This document shows positions 1 to 7,776 of a stretch of DNA of 11,264 nucleotides, piece by piece (the first letter of the stretch is position 1; each line of letters opens with the position of its first letter). Source of the stretch: Synechococcales cyanobacterium PMM_0073 (GTDB taxonomy: Bacteria; Cyanobacteriota; Cyanobacteriia; Elainellales; Elainellaceae); the NCBI GenBank assembly GCA_949127695.1, contig CASBQH010000517.1, positions 1-11,264 of the forward strand. The letters run 5' to 3'. Made by a program: the position numbers and the translations under genes. The notes beneath the pieces were generated by a model. That model was given only the letters and a program-made list of their open reading frames with translations, did not search any database and was not told where the DNA came from.

Positions 1-1556
1 CGGCAGCGGCAACCTATCTGGGTTTACTGGACGCTGAGCTGCTGCCGCTAGATTTGTCGCCAGATCGCAGCTATCCCGAATCGCCTTCTCATCCTTGGCC
101 GATTGTGCCGCATCCCAAGGGCAAGAATTTTGTGGATTTCGATGAGGATTTGCAGCTGAAAGATTTTTATCATGCGGCTCAAGAAGGATTTGATAATATC
201 GAGCTGCTAAAGCGGTATACAACTGTGGGAATGGGGCCAAGTCAGGGCAAGCATTCCAATATGAACGCGCTGCGGATTTTGGCACAGATCAAGGGCGTTT
301 CACCAGAAGTCATTGGCACAACGACAGCCCGCCCGTTCTTTCATCCGGTGCCGCTATCCCACTTGGCCGGACGTGGCTTTACCCCAGAGCGTCGCAGCCC
401 GATTCATTCCCGTCATGTCGCACTCAATGCCCAGTGGATGCAGGCAGGAGCTTGGCAGCGACCTGAATATTATCAGCAGGGCAAGCTGGATCGGGCGGAC
501 TGCATTCGTCGCGAAGTGGAGGCGGTGCGGCAGCGGGTAGGCTTAATTGACGTGGGCAGCTTGGGCAAGCTGGAGATTCGCGGCGCACAGGCGGCTGGGT
601 TTCTGGAGCGAGTCTACACCGGGCGCTATGCCAATCTCAAGGTCGGCATGACGCGATATGCGCTGATGCTGGATGAGACCGGCGTCATCATCGACGATGG
701 CGTAATTGGTCGCCTGGATGCCGAACGCTTCTATTTCACGACGACGACTTCTGGATCTGCTGCGGTCTACCGCGAGCTGTCCCGGCTGAACATAATCTGG
801 CGGATGGACTGCGGGCTGGTTAGTTTGACGGGCGCTAGAGCCGCCGTGAATTTGGCGGGCGCATCGGCGCAGGCGATTCTGGCGCAGCTCAGCGATCTGG
901 ACTGGGCGAGTTTTCCCTATTTAGCGGTGCGCGAGGCTGAGGTTGCTGGAATTCCGGCTATTCTGATGCGGGTGGGATTTGTCGGCGAATGGGGCTGCGA
1001 AATTCATGTGGCCGCAAATCAGGCTGTGGCGCTGTGGGATGCGCTGATGCAGGCTGGTGCAGACTACCAGATTCAGCCGTTTGGGGTGGAAGCGCAGCGG
1101 CTGCTGCGATTAGAGAAAGGGCATTTGATTATTGGGCAGGATACAGATGGGTTAACGACTCCGGTAGAGGCAAATCTAGGCTGGGCGGTGAAGTCGGAGA
1201 AGCCGTTTTTTGTCGGTCAGCGCAGCCTGCAAAGTATGGCGAACCGAACGCCGTCGCAAAAGCTGGTCGGATTTATGCTGGATCGCCCTATGTCAGGTCA
1301 GCCGCCGCAGGAATGCCACTTGGTTATTGAGCAGGGTGAGATTGCTGGACGAGTCACCAGCATTGCATTTAGCCCGACGCTGAATCGCTATATTGGGCTA
1401 GTCTACCTTCTGCCTGAAATGGCGCAGCTTGGCCAGCGGTTTACGATCCGCCGCACCGATGGCTCACTGGTGATGGCGACCGTCTGCCCAACGCCTTTCT
1501 ACGATCCGCAAAACCTGCGGCAGCAGAGCGCTCAGCGGCAGGAGGTGGCCATATGA
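1..1556 (+). CDS. mgdC: N-methylglutamate dehydrogenase, SoxA-like large subunit, C-terminal part (5' truncated by window)
   Basis: This is the C-terminal half of a heterotetrameric sarcosine oxidase alpha-type subunit. The frame is open to the left edge (first full codon at 3), giving about 517 visible residues of a protein usually near 950-1000, so the TTG at 54 is not the true start. The linker region (about 108-390) carries FVDFDEDLQ and a KRYTT..GMGPSQGK..N.NA stretch typical of SoxA. From about 415 a GcvT-like folate-binding domain follows, with RQRVGLIDVGSLGKLEIRG and VIIDDGVI, where the Asp pair is the tetrahydrofolate site of T-proteins. In the family this subunit completes oxidative demethylation of an N-methyl amino acid, passing the C1 unit to tetrahydrofolate. 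Neighbouring gmaS and mgsABC point to N-methylglutamate rather than sarcosine as substrate, which is inferred. The stop overlaps mgdD by 4 nt (ATGA). Confidence 0.85.
   Translation, partial: AAATYLGLLDAELLPLDLSPDRSYPESPSHPWPIVPHPKGKNFVDFDEDLQLKDFYHAAQEGFDNIELLKRYTTVGMGPSQGKHSNMNALRILAQIKGVSPEVIGTTTARPFFHPVPLSHLAGRGFTPERRSPIHSRHVALNAQWMQAGAWQRPEYYQQGKLDRADCIRREVEAVRQRVGLIDVGSLGKLEIRGAQAAGFLERVYTGRYANLKVGMTRYALMLDETGVIIDDGVIGRLDAERFYFTTTTSGSAAVYRELSRLNIIWRMDCGLVSLTGARAAVNLAGASAQAILAQLSDLDWASFPYLAVREAEVAGIPAILMRVGFVGEWGCEIHVAANQAVALWDALMQAGADYQIQPFGVEAQRLLRLEKGHLIIGQDTDGLTTPVEANLGWAVKSEKPFFVGQRSLQSMANRTPSQKLVGFMLDRPMSGQPPQECHLVIEQGEIAGRVTSIAFSPTLNRYIGLVYLLPEMAQLGQRFTIRRTDGSLVMATVCPTPFYDPQNLRQQSAQRQEVAI
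1541..1545 (+). promoter_or_regulatory. Shine-Dalgarno of mgdD
   Basis: GGAGG lies 7 nt before the ATG at 1553, inside the last codons of mgdC. It fixes the mgdD start in the ATGA overlap. Confidence 0.7.
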
Positions 1557-2125
1557 ACCCACCCACGAGCCTGCGACTGATTAACCTCTCCAGCCTGACC
1601 CGCTTTGGCGTCAAGGGCAGCCATGCCGCAGACTGGCTGGCCGAACAGGGCGTCAGCATCCCCGCACAGCCGAACTGCTGGCTGCCGCTGAGCGATGGCG
1701 GGTTGGTGGCAAGGCTGGGGTTCAGCGAGTTTTTGATTGAAGATCAGTTTGACAGTCAAATTGCGCTGAATTTAAGTCAGCAGTATTTCGATCAGCAGAG
1801 CTTTCCAGCCAGAGTCTACCCGGTGCTGCGTCAGGATTTTGCGGTGGCGCTATGGGGCGATCTGCTCTATGAGCTGATGGCGCAGACTTGCAGCATCAAC
1901 CTGCGGGCGCTAGATTTAGCCCAGCGTCCGGTGCTGCTCACCACAATGATTGGCGTGGCGGTGACGCTCCTGCCCGACCAGCGCTCAGGCCAGCCCTTTT
2001 ACCGGATCTGGTGTGACGGCACGTTTGGTGAGTATGTTTGGCAGACGCTCTGGGAGATTGCCGCCGAACTGGGGGGCGAGGCCGCTGGAATGAATAGCTT
2101 AACTCAGGAGCAAATAGCCATATGA
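1553..2125 (+). CDS. mgdD: N-methylglutamate dehydrogenase, SoxG-like gamma subunit
   Basis: This 190-residue cytosolic protein has the size and motifs of the SoxG family (sarcosine oxidase gamma). These are an N-terminal L.NLSSL.RFGVKG..A.DWL segment (about 9-29), an N.WLPL..GG.VARLGF.EFLIED segment (41-64), and VLRQDFA followed by [10 protein letters not shown] (about 90-118). SoxG is a small GcvT/YgfZ-fold subunit that packs against the alpha subunit and has no known separate catalysis. The ATG at 1553 overlaps the mgdC stop as ATGA, with a strong GGAGG at 1541-1545 setting the start, so translational coupling is likely. It overlaps gmaS the same way at its 3' end. The SoxG assignment is firm. 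The Mgd rather than Sox role rests on operon context. Confidence 0.82.
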   Translation: MNPPTSLRLINLSSLTRFGVKGSHAADWLAEQGVSIPAQPNCWLPLSDGGLVARLGFSEFLIEDQFDSQIALNLSQQYFDQQSFPARVYPVLRQDFAVALWGDLLYELMAQTCSINLRALDLAQRPVLLTTMIGVAVTLLPDQRSGQPFYRIWCDGTFGEYVWQTLWEIAAELGGEAAGMNSLTQEQIAI

Positions 2126-3450
2126 CACCCATTGAAGCCCAGCAGTTTCTCAGCGATAACCAGGTAAAGTTTATTCTGGCACAGTTTGTGGATATGAACG
2201 GGACGGCCAAAACCAAGGCGGTGCCTGCGTCGCACTATGAGGATATTTTGAATCCCGGCGCTGGGTTTGCCGGGTTTGCGATTTGGGGCATGGGGATGCA
2301 GCCCAACAGCCCTGACCTGATGGCGATTGGCGATCCGAGCACGCTGTCTTTGGTGCCCTGGATGCCGGGATTTGCCCGCATCGCCTGCGTTTGCCATGTC
2401 AACGGCGCACCCTATGCCTACGATACGCGCCATATTTTGATGCAGCAGATTGAGCGGCTGAGCGCCCAGGGCTGGAGTCTAAATACAGGGCTGGAGCCGG
2501 AGTTTTTGCTGCTGCGCCGCGACGAGCGAGGCCAGATCCATCCGGCTGACGCTACAGATAAACTAGATAAACCCTGCTATGACTACAAAGGACTCTCGCG
2601 CAGTCGCGCTTTCATTGAAGCGCTCGTAGACTGCCTGCAAATCGCCGGGTTTGATGTTTATCAGATTGATCACGAAGATGCCAACGGTCAGTTTGAGGTG
2701 AACTACACCTATAGCGACTGCCTCACCTCCGCCGACCGCTACGTGTTTTTCAAAATGGCAGCTTCTGAAATTGCCAAAGAGATGGGCTTAATCTGCTCAT
2801 TTATGCCGAAGCCATTTGCCAACCGCACGGGCACAGGGATGCATATGCACCTGTCGATTTCAGACGGCAAGCGCAACCTGTTTGAAGATGCGAGTGATCC
2901 CAATGGCCTCAGCCTTTCCAAGCTGGCCTATCACTTTCTGGGCGGACTGCTCGCCCATGCGCCTGCCCTGACTGCCCTCTGTGCCCCGACGGTCAATTCC
3001 TACAAGCGGCTGGTAGTGGGACGAGCGCTGAGTGGCGCAACTTGGGCACCCGCCTATATCAGCTACGGCGACAACAACCGCTCTAGCCTGGTGCGAATTC
3101 CGGGCGGTAGGCTAGAGCTACGACTGGCGGACGGCTCCTGCAATCCCTATCTGGCGGCAGCAGTCACGATTGCGGCAGGGCTAGACGGCATCGAGCGACA
3201 GCTTGATCCCGGCGAACCCCAAAACGTCAACCTCTATGATTTTTCGCTCGCAGAACTCCGCGCCAAAGGCATTGGCATCTTGCCGCAAAATCTGGATGAG
3301 GCGCTGAATGCGCTAGAGCAAGATCCGGTGATTACAGACGCATTGGGCGAGTTGGCTGATGAATTTATCACGTTAAAGCGGATGGAATGGGTGGAATATA
3401 TGCGGCATGTCTCGGACTGGGAAGTTGAACGCTACCTGGAGTTTTTCTAG
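2122..3450 (+). CDS. gmaS: Gamma-glutamylmethylamide synthetase (type III glutamine synthetase / GlnT family)
   Basis: This 442-residue ligase has the full glutamine synthetase fold. Residues 1-100 form the beta-grasp domain and the rest is catalytic. Visible active-site motifs are GLEPEFLLL (123-131; metal ligands E125, E127), [15 protein letters not shown] (183-197), GTGMHMHLS (237-245), NSYKRLV (292-298) and [22 protein letters not shown] (325-347). In methylamine-using bacteria this family ligates methylamine to L-glutamate with ATP, giving gamma-glutamylmethylamide. Close GlnT relatives may use ammonia or other amines. The location between mgdD and mgsABC favours GmaS. The ATG at 2122 overlaps the mgdD stop (ATGA), with CAGGAG at 2105-2110 as ribosome site. 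The next gene starts 36 nt after the TAG. Family membership is near certain; substrate specificity is inferred. Confidence 0.8.
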   Translation: MTPIEAQQFLSDNQVKFILAQFVDMNGTAKTKAVPASHYEDILNPGAGFAGFAIWGMGMQPNSPDLMAIGDPSTLSLVPWMPGFARIACVCHVNGAPYAYDTRHILMQQIERLSAQGWSLNTGLEPEFLLLRRDERGQIHPADATDKLDKPCYDYKGLSRSRAFIEALVDCLQIAGFDVYQIDHEDANGQFEVNYTYSDCLTSADRYVFFKMAASEIAKEMGLICSFMPKPFANRTGTGMHMHLSISDGKRNLFEDASDPNGLSLSKLAYHFLGGLLAHAPALTALCAPTVNSYKRLVVGRALSGATWAPAYISYGDNNRSSLVRIPGGRLELRLADGSCNPYLAAAVTIAAGLDGIERQLDPGEPQNVNLYDFSLAELRAKGIGILPQNLDEALNALEQDPVITDALGELADEFITLKRMEWVEYMRHVSDWEVERYLEFF

Positions 3451-3486
3451 TTCTCTTTCAATCAATCAACATTACCCCATAAATCT

Positions 3487-4383
3487 ATGTGTGGAATTGT
3501 CGGACTGCTAATCAAAAAGCCTGAACTGCGCGAATCTCTCGGAGCCTGGATGGTGCCAATGCTGATTGGCATGAGCGAACGTGGCCCCGACTCGGCGGGT
3601 CTGGCGGTCTTTACCAGTCAGCTTGCGGGCGAGCGGCGCAAGTACAGCCTCTATTCAGGCCAAGCAATATTTGACTGGGGAGAATTGATTCAGGTATTTC
3701 GTCAGCGGTTTGGCATGAATCTAACCTTGGAGGCACAGGAGAATCATGCCGTACTCACAGCTGAGATTGCGCCTGCCGAAATTAAAGCATGGCTAAAGCA
3801 AAGCCATCCAACGCTATATTTACTCTCAGTCGGACGCAGTATTGATCTGTATAAAGATACAGGTAACGCGGCTGAGCTGTGCAATCGCTACAGCTTTCAG
3901 GCGCTCAAGGGTACACATCTGGTCGGTCATACCCGGATGGCGACTGAATCTGCCGTCACCCCGGCTCACGCCCATCCCTTTACCGCAGGCGAAGACTTCT
4001 GTCTGGTGCATAACGGCGCGCTCTCCAATCATCACCAGATTCGTCGCCAGCTTGAGCCACAGGGCATTCAGTTTGAAACTGACAACGATACTGAGGCTGC
4101 CTGCCGGTTTTTAGAATGGCGGATGCGCGAAGGCGACGACCTAGAAACCGCGCTCCAAAAAGGCTTCACCGAACTCGACGGTTTCTATACTTTTTTAATG
4201 GGCACGGATGACAAGCTGGCGCTGGTGCGCGATGCCTTTGCCTGCAAGCCTGCGGTGGTCGCCGAAACAGATGACTATGTAGCGATTGCCTCTGAGTTTC
4301 GTTCGCTGGCGCATCTGCCCAATATTCACGATGCCAGCATCTATGAGCCAGTCCCAGAGGAGATATATGTATGGAAAGTCTGA
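3487..4383 (+). CDS. mgsA: N-methylglutamate synthase subunit A (class-II glutamine amidotransferase, GlxB-like)
   Basis: This is a stand-alone Ntn-type glutaminase domain of 298 residues, equivalent to the N-terminal domain of glutamate synthase. The start is set by MCGIVGLL at the N-terminus: Met1 must be removed to expose the nucleophile Cys2. Further motifs are ERGPDSAG (31-38), GHTRMATES (147-155), AHAHPF (160-165), VHNGALSNH (174-182) and ETDNDTEA (197-204). In the MgsABC complex it is expected to hydrolyse the gamma-amide of gamma-glutamylmethylamide and pass methylamine to the synthase subunit. In rhizobial GlxBCD relatives the amide substrate is unsettled. There is no clear Shine-Dalgarno before 3487. 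Its last 13 nt overlap mgsB. Fold and catalytic Cys are plain; the methylamide substrate comes from context. Confidence 0.8.
   Translation: MCGIVGLLIKKPELRESLGAWMVPMLIGMSERGPDSAGLAVFTSQLAGERRKYSLYSGQAIFDWGELIQVFRQRFGMNLTLEAQENHAVLTAEIAPAEIKAWLKQSHPTLYLLSVGRSIDLYKDTGNAAELCNRYSFQALKGTHLVGHTRMATESAVTPAHAHPFTAGEDFCLVHNGALSNHHQIRRQLEPQGIQFETDNDTEAACRFLEWRMREGDDLETALQKGFTELDGFYTFLMGTDDKLALVRDAFACKPAVVAETDDYVAIASEFRSLAHLPNIHDASIYEPVPEEIYVWKV
4356..4362 (+). promoter_or_regulatory. Shine-Dalgarno of mgsB
   Basis: AGAGGAG lies 8 nt before the ATG at 4371, within the 3' end of mgsA. It decides the start of mgsB in the 13-nt gene overlap. Confidence 0.65.
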
Positions 4384-5069
4384 CAGAAAGTTTGACGGGT
4401 TTAACGCTAGATTTGGCCGATTTATCGCTGCGCGAAGTGAATCAGACGCTGCATCAGCCTACCCAAAATCATGTTCAGATTTTGAATCCCAATGGCTGTC
4501 ACAATCTAGCTGTCGGGCTTGATGCGCCAATCACCGTCGAGATTGACGGCCATGTGGGCTATTACGCCGCCGGGATGAACCAGCAAGCCAGCGTCACCAT
4601 TCGCGGCAACGCGGGGCCGGGATTGGCCGAAAATATGATGTCGGGGCGCGTCCAGGTCAAAGGATTTGCCTCCGTTTCGGCAGGCGCGTCGGCGCATGGG
4701 GGACTGCTGGTAATCGACGGCGATGCTAGCCTGCGCTGCGGCATTTCGCTGAAGGGAGCCGATATTGTGGTGGGCGGCAATGTCGGCAGCTTCTCGGCCT
4801 TTATGGCGCAGGCGGGGCGGATTGTGGTCTGCGGCGATGCTGGGGACGCGCTGGGCGACTCGCTCTATGAAGCCGTAATTTACGTGCGGGGGCAGATCAA
4901 GTCGTTGGGAGCAGATGCCCAGCTAGAGCCAATGACGGCCAGCGACTATGCCGTAGTCACAGAATTGCTTTCAAAGGCAGAATTTGACTACAGCGCCCAA
5001 GAATTTAAGCGAGTGGCTTCCGCCAAGCAGCTCTACCACTGGAACATTGACGCTCAGCAAGATTACTAG
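4371..5069 (+). CDS. mgsB: N-methylglutamate synthase subunit B (GXGXG/GltB C-terminal beta-helix, GlxC-like)
   Basis: This 232-residue protein corresponds to the C-terminal GXGXG domain of the glutamate synthase large subunit. From about 35 to 180 it is a run of short glycine-rich turns typical of the right-handed beta-helix (IRGNAGPGL, VKGFASVSAGASAHGG, IDGDASLRCG, VVGGNVGSF, VCGDAGDALGDSLYEA). The helix is structural: in glutamate synthase it packs between the amidotransferase and FMN domains and helps shape the ammonia tunnel. No catalytic residue is expected. The ATG at 4371 lies inside mgsA and is preceded by AGAGGAG at 4356-4362, so translation is probably coupled. The nearby ATG at 4367 is in another frame. 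It sits between the other two Mgs/Glx subunits, as in other split glutamate synthases. Confidence 0.8.
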   Translation: MESLTESLTGLTLDLADLSLREVNQTLHQPTQNHVQILNPNGCHNLAVGLDAPITVEIDGHVGYYAAGMNQQASVTIRGNAGPGLAENMMSGRVQVKGFASVSAGASAHGGLLVIDGDASLRCGISLKGADIVVGGNVGSFSAFMAQAGRIVVCGDAGDALGDSLYEAVIYVRGQIKSLGADAQLEPMTASDYAVVTELLSKAEFDYSAQEFKRVASAKQLYHWNIDAQQDY

Positions 5070-5121
5070 CCAATTTACGCCCTATTTACTGCAAACTATC
5101 GCAAACTACTGATTCCAAACC

Positions 5122-6480
5122 ATGCAAAACGCATCTCCCAAGCTATTCTCCCTTGAAGCCTCAGCAGGCTATGACCCAACTATTATTTCCTATATTCAAA
5201 ATGCGGCTCAGCATGGTCTCTATGAGATTCGCGGCCTGGGAGCTAAACGTCGCCTGCCGCATTTCGACGATCTGGTGTTTTTGGGCGCGTCGCTCACCCG
5301 CTATCCGCTCGAAGGCTACCGCGAAAAATGCAGCACCAAAACGCTGCTGGGAACTCGCTACGCCAGCCGTCCGATTGAGCTAGAGATCCCGATTACGATT
5401 GCGGGCATGAGTTTTGGCTCGCTGTCGGCCAATGTCAAAGAAGCTTTAGGCCGCGCCGCCACCGCCCTTGGCACCAGCACCACAACCGGCGATGGCGGCA
5501 TGACCTCAGAAGAGCGCCTCTCTTCTAAAACGCTGGTCTACCAATGCTTACCCTCGCGCTACGGCTTCAATCCCAACGATCTCCGCAAAGCCGACGCAAT
5601 TGAAATCGTGATTGGTCAGGGCGCAAAACCGGGCGGCGGTGGGCTGCTGCTGGGGCAAAAAATTAATCCCAGAGTGGCCGAAATGCGAACTCTTCCCGCC
5701 GGAGTCGATCAGCGTTCGGCTTGCCGTCACCCGGACTGGACAGGCTCTGACGACTTAACGATCAAAATCCAGGAGCTGCGCGAACTCACCGACTGGGAAA
5801 AGCCAATCTACGTGAAAGTTGGCGCTTCTCGCCCCTTCAATGACGTGAAGCTGGCGGTGCAGGCCGGAGCCGATGTAGTGGTGGTCGATGGGATGCAGGG
5901 CGGCACGGCAGCGACCCAAAGCGTGTTCATTGAGCATGTCGGCATCCCAACCTTGGCCGCAGTGCGGCAGGCGGTGAATGCGCTGGAGGAGATGAATATG
6001 AAAGGCCAGGTGCAGCTGATTGTCTCAGGTGGGATACGGACGGGTGCAGATGTGGCGAAGGCGCTGGCAATGGGCGCAGATGCGGTTTCGATTGGGCAGG
6101 GCGTCCTGTTTGCGCTGGGCTGCAACAGCGAAACCTATCTGCAAGACGGCGAACATCATCCAGCCATTGAAGACTACGTGAAGATGGGGACTGCGCCGAC
6201 CTACTGCCATCACTGTCATACCGGGCAATGCCCCGTTGGGATTACCACCCAAGATCCAATTCTGGAAAAGCGGCTGGAGCCGGAGGTGGGGGCAGCGCGG
6301 CTGCGGAACTATTTCAATACGCTAACGATGGAGCTGACCACAATTGCCCGCGCCTGTGGCAAACAGAACGTGCATCATCTGGAGCGCGAGGATCTGGTTG
6401 CACTGACGCTAGAAGCAGCGGCGATGGCGCAACTCCCACTCGCCGGTACAGACTGGATTCCGGGGATGCCCAGCCGCTAA
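5122..6480 (+). CDS. mgsC: N-methylglutamate synthase subunit C (FMN/Fe-S glutamate synthase domain, GlxD-like)
   Basis: This 452-residue protein is the synthase (TIM-barrel FMN) domain of glutamate synthase as a separate subunit. Motifs include AGMSFGSLS (94-102), TTGDGGMTSEER (121-132), IGQGAKPGGGGLLLGQKI (164-181), DGMQGGTAA (256-264) and SGGIRTGADVAKALAMGAD (302-320) for phosphate/FMN binding. A Cys cluster C362-x2-C365-x4-C370 followed by PVGITTQDP is the Fe-S site. With MgsA and MgsB it should transfer methylamine from gamma-glutamylmethylamide to form N-methylglutamate; ordinary glutamate synthase or the undefined Glx activity are alternatives. It lies 52 nt after mgsB with no evident Shine-Dalgarno, and M1 at 5122 is the only plausible early start. 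It ends 10 nt from the convergent gntR-type gene, with a 14-bp tandem duplication over its stop codon. Confidence 0.82.
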   Translation: MQNASPKLFSLEASAGYDPTIISYIQNAAQHGLYEIRGLGAKRRLPHFDDLVFLGASLTRYPLEGYREKCSTKTLLGTRYASRPIELEIPITIAGMSFGSLSANVKEALGRAATALGTSTTTGDGGMTSEERLSSKTLVYQCLPSRYGFNPNDLRKADAIEIVIGQGAKPGGGGLLLGQKINPRVAEMRTLPAGVDQRSACRHPDWTGSDDLTIKIQELRELTDWEKPIYVKVGASRPFNDVKLAVQAGADVVVVDGMQGGTAATQSVFIEHVGIPTLAAVRQAVNALEEMNMKGQVQLIVSGGIRTGADVAKALAMGADAVSIGQGVLFALGCNSETYLQDGEHHPAIEDYVKMGTAPTYCHHCHTGQCPVGITTQDPILEKRLEPEVGAARLRNYFNTLTMELTTIARACGKQNVHHLEREDLVALTLEAAAMAQLPLAGTDWIPGMPSR

Positions 6481-6494
6481 TGCCCAGCCGCTAA
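6467..6494. repeat. 14-bp perfect tandem duplication at the mgsC/gntR convergent junction
   Basis: TGCCCAGCCGCTAA occurs twice back to back (6467-6480 and 6481-6494). The first copy encodes the last residues and TAA stop of mgsC. The second forms the spacer and, on the opposite strand, supplies the TAG stop of the GntR gene (6491-6493). Because both copies are identical, either would end both genes the same way, so the duplication looks neutral. Confidence 0.9.
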
Positions 6495-7222
6495 TCAGGT
6501 GATTGATCCCGCCGAATTACCACCGAATAGCAGAGTCGGTCGCCTCTAGAGAGCGCCTCGCCGCAGACAATCGGCTGGTTTTGATCATTAAAAGCCCTGT
6601 AGGAGTAGCAAATCAGCGGATGCCCCAGCGGCACGTCGAGGTAGTCACTGATCTCAGGGTTGGCATGGGTTGATTCAATCACCGTTTCAATCCGGTCGAT
6701 CATCACGCCATGCTGCTCCAGCATCGGAAAGGTCATCTGTCGCTTCAGATCTCGCGCCAGCGTTTTGCCAAGGCGATGCAGCGTATAGCTCAAATCAACC
6801 GCAACCGGCGCACCGTTGAGCAACAGCAGCTTTTTTTGAAAATAGACTTGGCTGCGTTTGGGCAACTCCAGCAGATTCTGCACCTGCACGGGCGGCAAGA
6901 TTGACTCAAACACCAGATTTTGAATTGTGCTGACCACGCCCTGCCGCGCCATATCCGCCTCAAAAAATACCATCGGGCTGGAGAGCGAATAGGTGACTTT
7001 TTGCTGCGGTGTGACAAATACGCCCCGCCCCTGCTGCGCCATCACCAACCCCTGCTGCACCAGATTGGCAATCGCTCGCCGCACCGTAATCCGGCTCACC
7101 TCAAATTCGGCCATCAGCTGATATTCACTGGGGATTTGCGCGCCAGACGGATAGTCGCCCTGGGTGATCCGGTAGCGCAGTTTTTCAGAGATGATCAGGT
7201 GCAGCGGCTGAGACGAGGTCAT
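6491..7222 (-). CDS. GntR-family transcriptional regulator, HutC subfamily (winged helix + UTRA domain)
   Basis: This 243-residue DNA-binding regulator has a GntR winged helix at about 8-72 (ISEKLRYRITQGDYPSGAQIPSE and FEVSRITVRRAIANLVQQGLV, closing with GRGVFV). A UTRA effector-binding domain follows at about 85-236, ending in SYRAFNDQNQPIVCGEALSRGDRL. HutC-type proteins are usually dimeric repressors released by a small-molecule substrate or intermediate of the pathway they control. It is the last gene of the minus-strand block, 35 nt after the 172-residue protein. It probably controls that block and perhaps the convergent N-methylglutamate block. The effector is unknown. The ATG at 7222 gives the full helix-turn-helix but has no good ribosome site, so translation may depend on the upstream gene. 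A candidate operator is the palindrome at 11147-11158. Confidence 0.88.
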   Translation of the reverse strand: MTSSQPLHLIISEKLRYRITQGDYPSGAQIPSEYQLMAEFEVSRITVRRAIANLVQQGLVMAQQGRGVFVTPQQKVTYSLSSPMVFFEADMARQGVVSTIQNLVFESILPPVQVQNLLELPKRSQVYFQKKLLLLNGAPVAVDLSYTLHRLGKTLARDLKRQMTFPMLEQHGVMIDRIETVIESTHANPEISDYLDVPLGHPLICYSYRAFNDQNQPIVCGEALSRGDRLCYSVVIRRDQSPD

Positions 7223-7257
7223 TCAGTGGTTGGGGAGTGGATCGGATTGGGCAGCAT

Positions 7258-7776
7258 TCAGATTTTAAGCGGCAGGGCGGATTCTAGCTGAATTTTGATG
7301 GCCGCCTGATCGCAGGTTGCCATCTGGAACTCAACTGCTGGCTCACCCAGCACCGAATGCCGCCAAATCAGCAGCGCCTTGCCGTTGAGTCGAGCTGGAG
7401 CCGCGCAGTGATCGGCCAATCCGCTCAGGCGATGCGGCGGTTTGGCGACGGCAATGCTGCCCCAGTCGAAGTCGTGCCAGCCGTCAGTTTCGCGCAGCCG
7501 CAGCACGGCCAACCAGTTAAACTGCTTCAGCCAAATTTTGTGACTCAGCAGCGGCTGCATGATGGCCAAAAACACTGCTGGTTCGCCCGTCCAGCCAATC
7601 CGAAAGTTGGCTTCGCAGAGCCGCAGCACCGAGCAATCAGCGCCATCAAGCTGGGTTTCGAGCGACTGGAACGGGGCAATGCGGTCGATCTTTGCCCCAA
7701 ACAGCTGCTTTGCCACCTGCAAGCCATCAATCCCTGCAATGTCCCAGTAGCGGCAGTTTGGAGCGATCCAGATCAT
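7258..7776 (-). CDS. Hypothetical protein, 172 aa, coupled to the DUF1989-GcvT gene
   Basis: I do not recognise this family. The product is soluble-looking, with no signal peptide or membrane segment. It has many Trp residues (seven or more, including FDWGSI and LLIWRH) and a short N-terminal stretch, YWDIAGIDGLQVAKQLFG. Its ATG (complement of 7774-7776) overlaps the stop of the upstream DUF1989-GcvT gene as ATGA, so the two proteins are probably made in similar amounts. The arrangement and size recall SoxG following SoxA, and the segment CSVLRLCEANFRIGW (about 48-62) faintly resembles the [13 protein letters not shown] stretch of mgdD. It may therefore be a divergent SoxG/YgfZ-like partner of the GcvT domain. 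That is inference, as the resemblance is too weak to name. The intact frame, coupling and co-orientation support a real gene. Confidence 0.75.
   Translation of the reverse strand: MIWIAPNCRYWDIAGIDGLQVAKQLFGAKIDRIAPFQSLETQLDGADCSVLRLCEANFRIGWTGEPAVFLAIMQPLLSHKIWLKQFNWLAVLRLRETDGWHDFDWGSIAVAKPPHRLSGLADHCAAPARLNGKALLIWRHSVLGEPAVEFQMATCDQAAIKIQLESALPLKI

Noticed and set aside
54..56. TTG as start of the first gene
   Set aside because: The same frame is open back to position 3, and SoxA-family proteins extend hundreds of residues further upstream, so this is an internal Leu codon.
5091..5110. Near-tandem GCAAACTATC/GCAAACTACT upstream of mgsC as a regulatory repeat
   Set aside because: Only two imperfect 10-nt units in a 52-nt gap; most likely chance or old slippage, with no partner elsewhere in the window.
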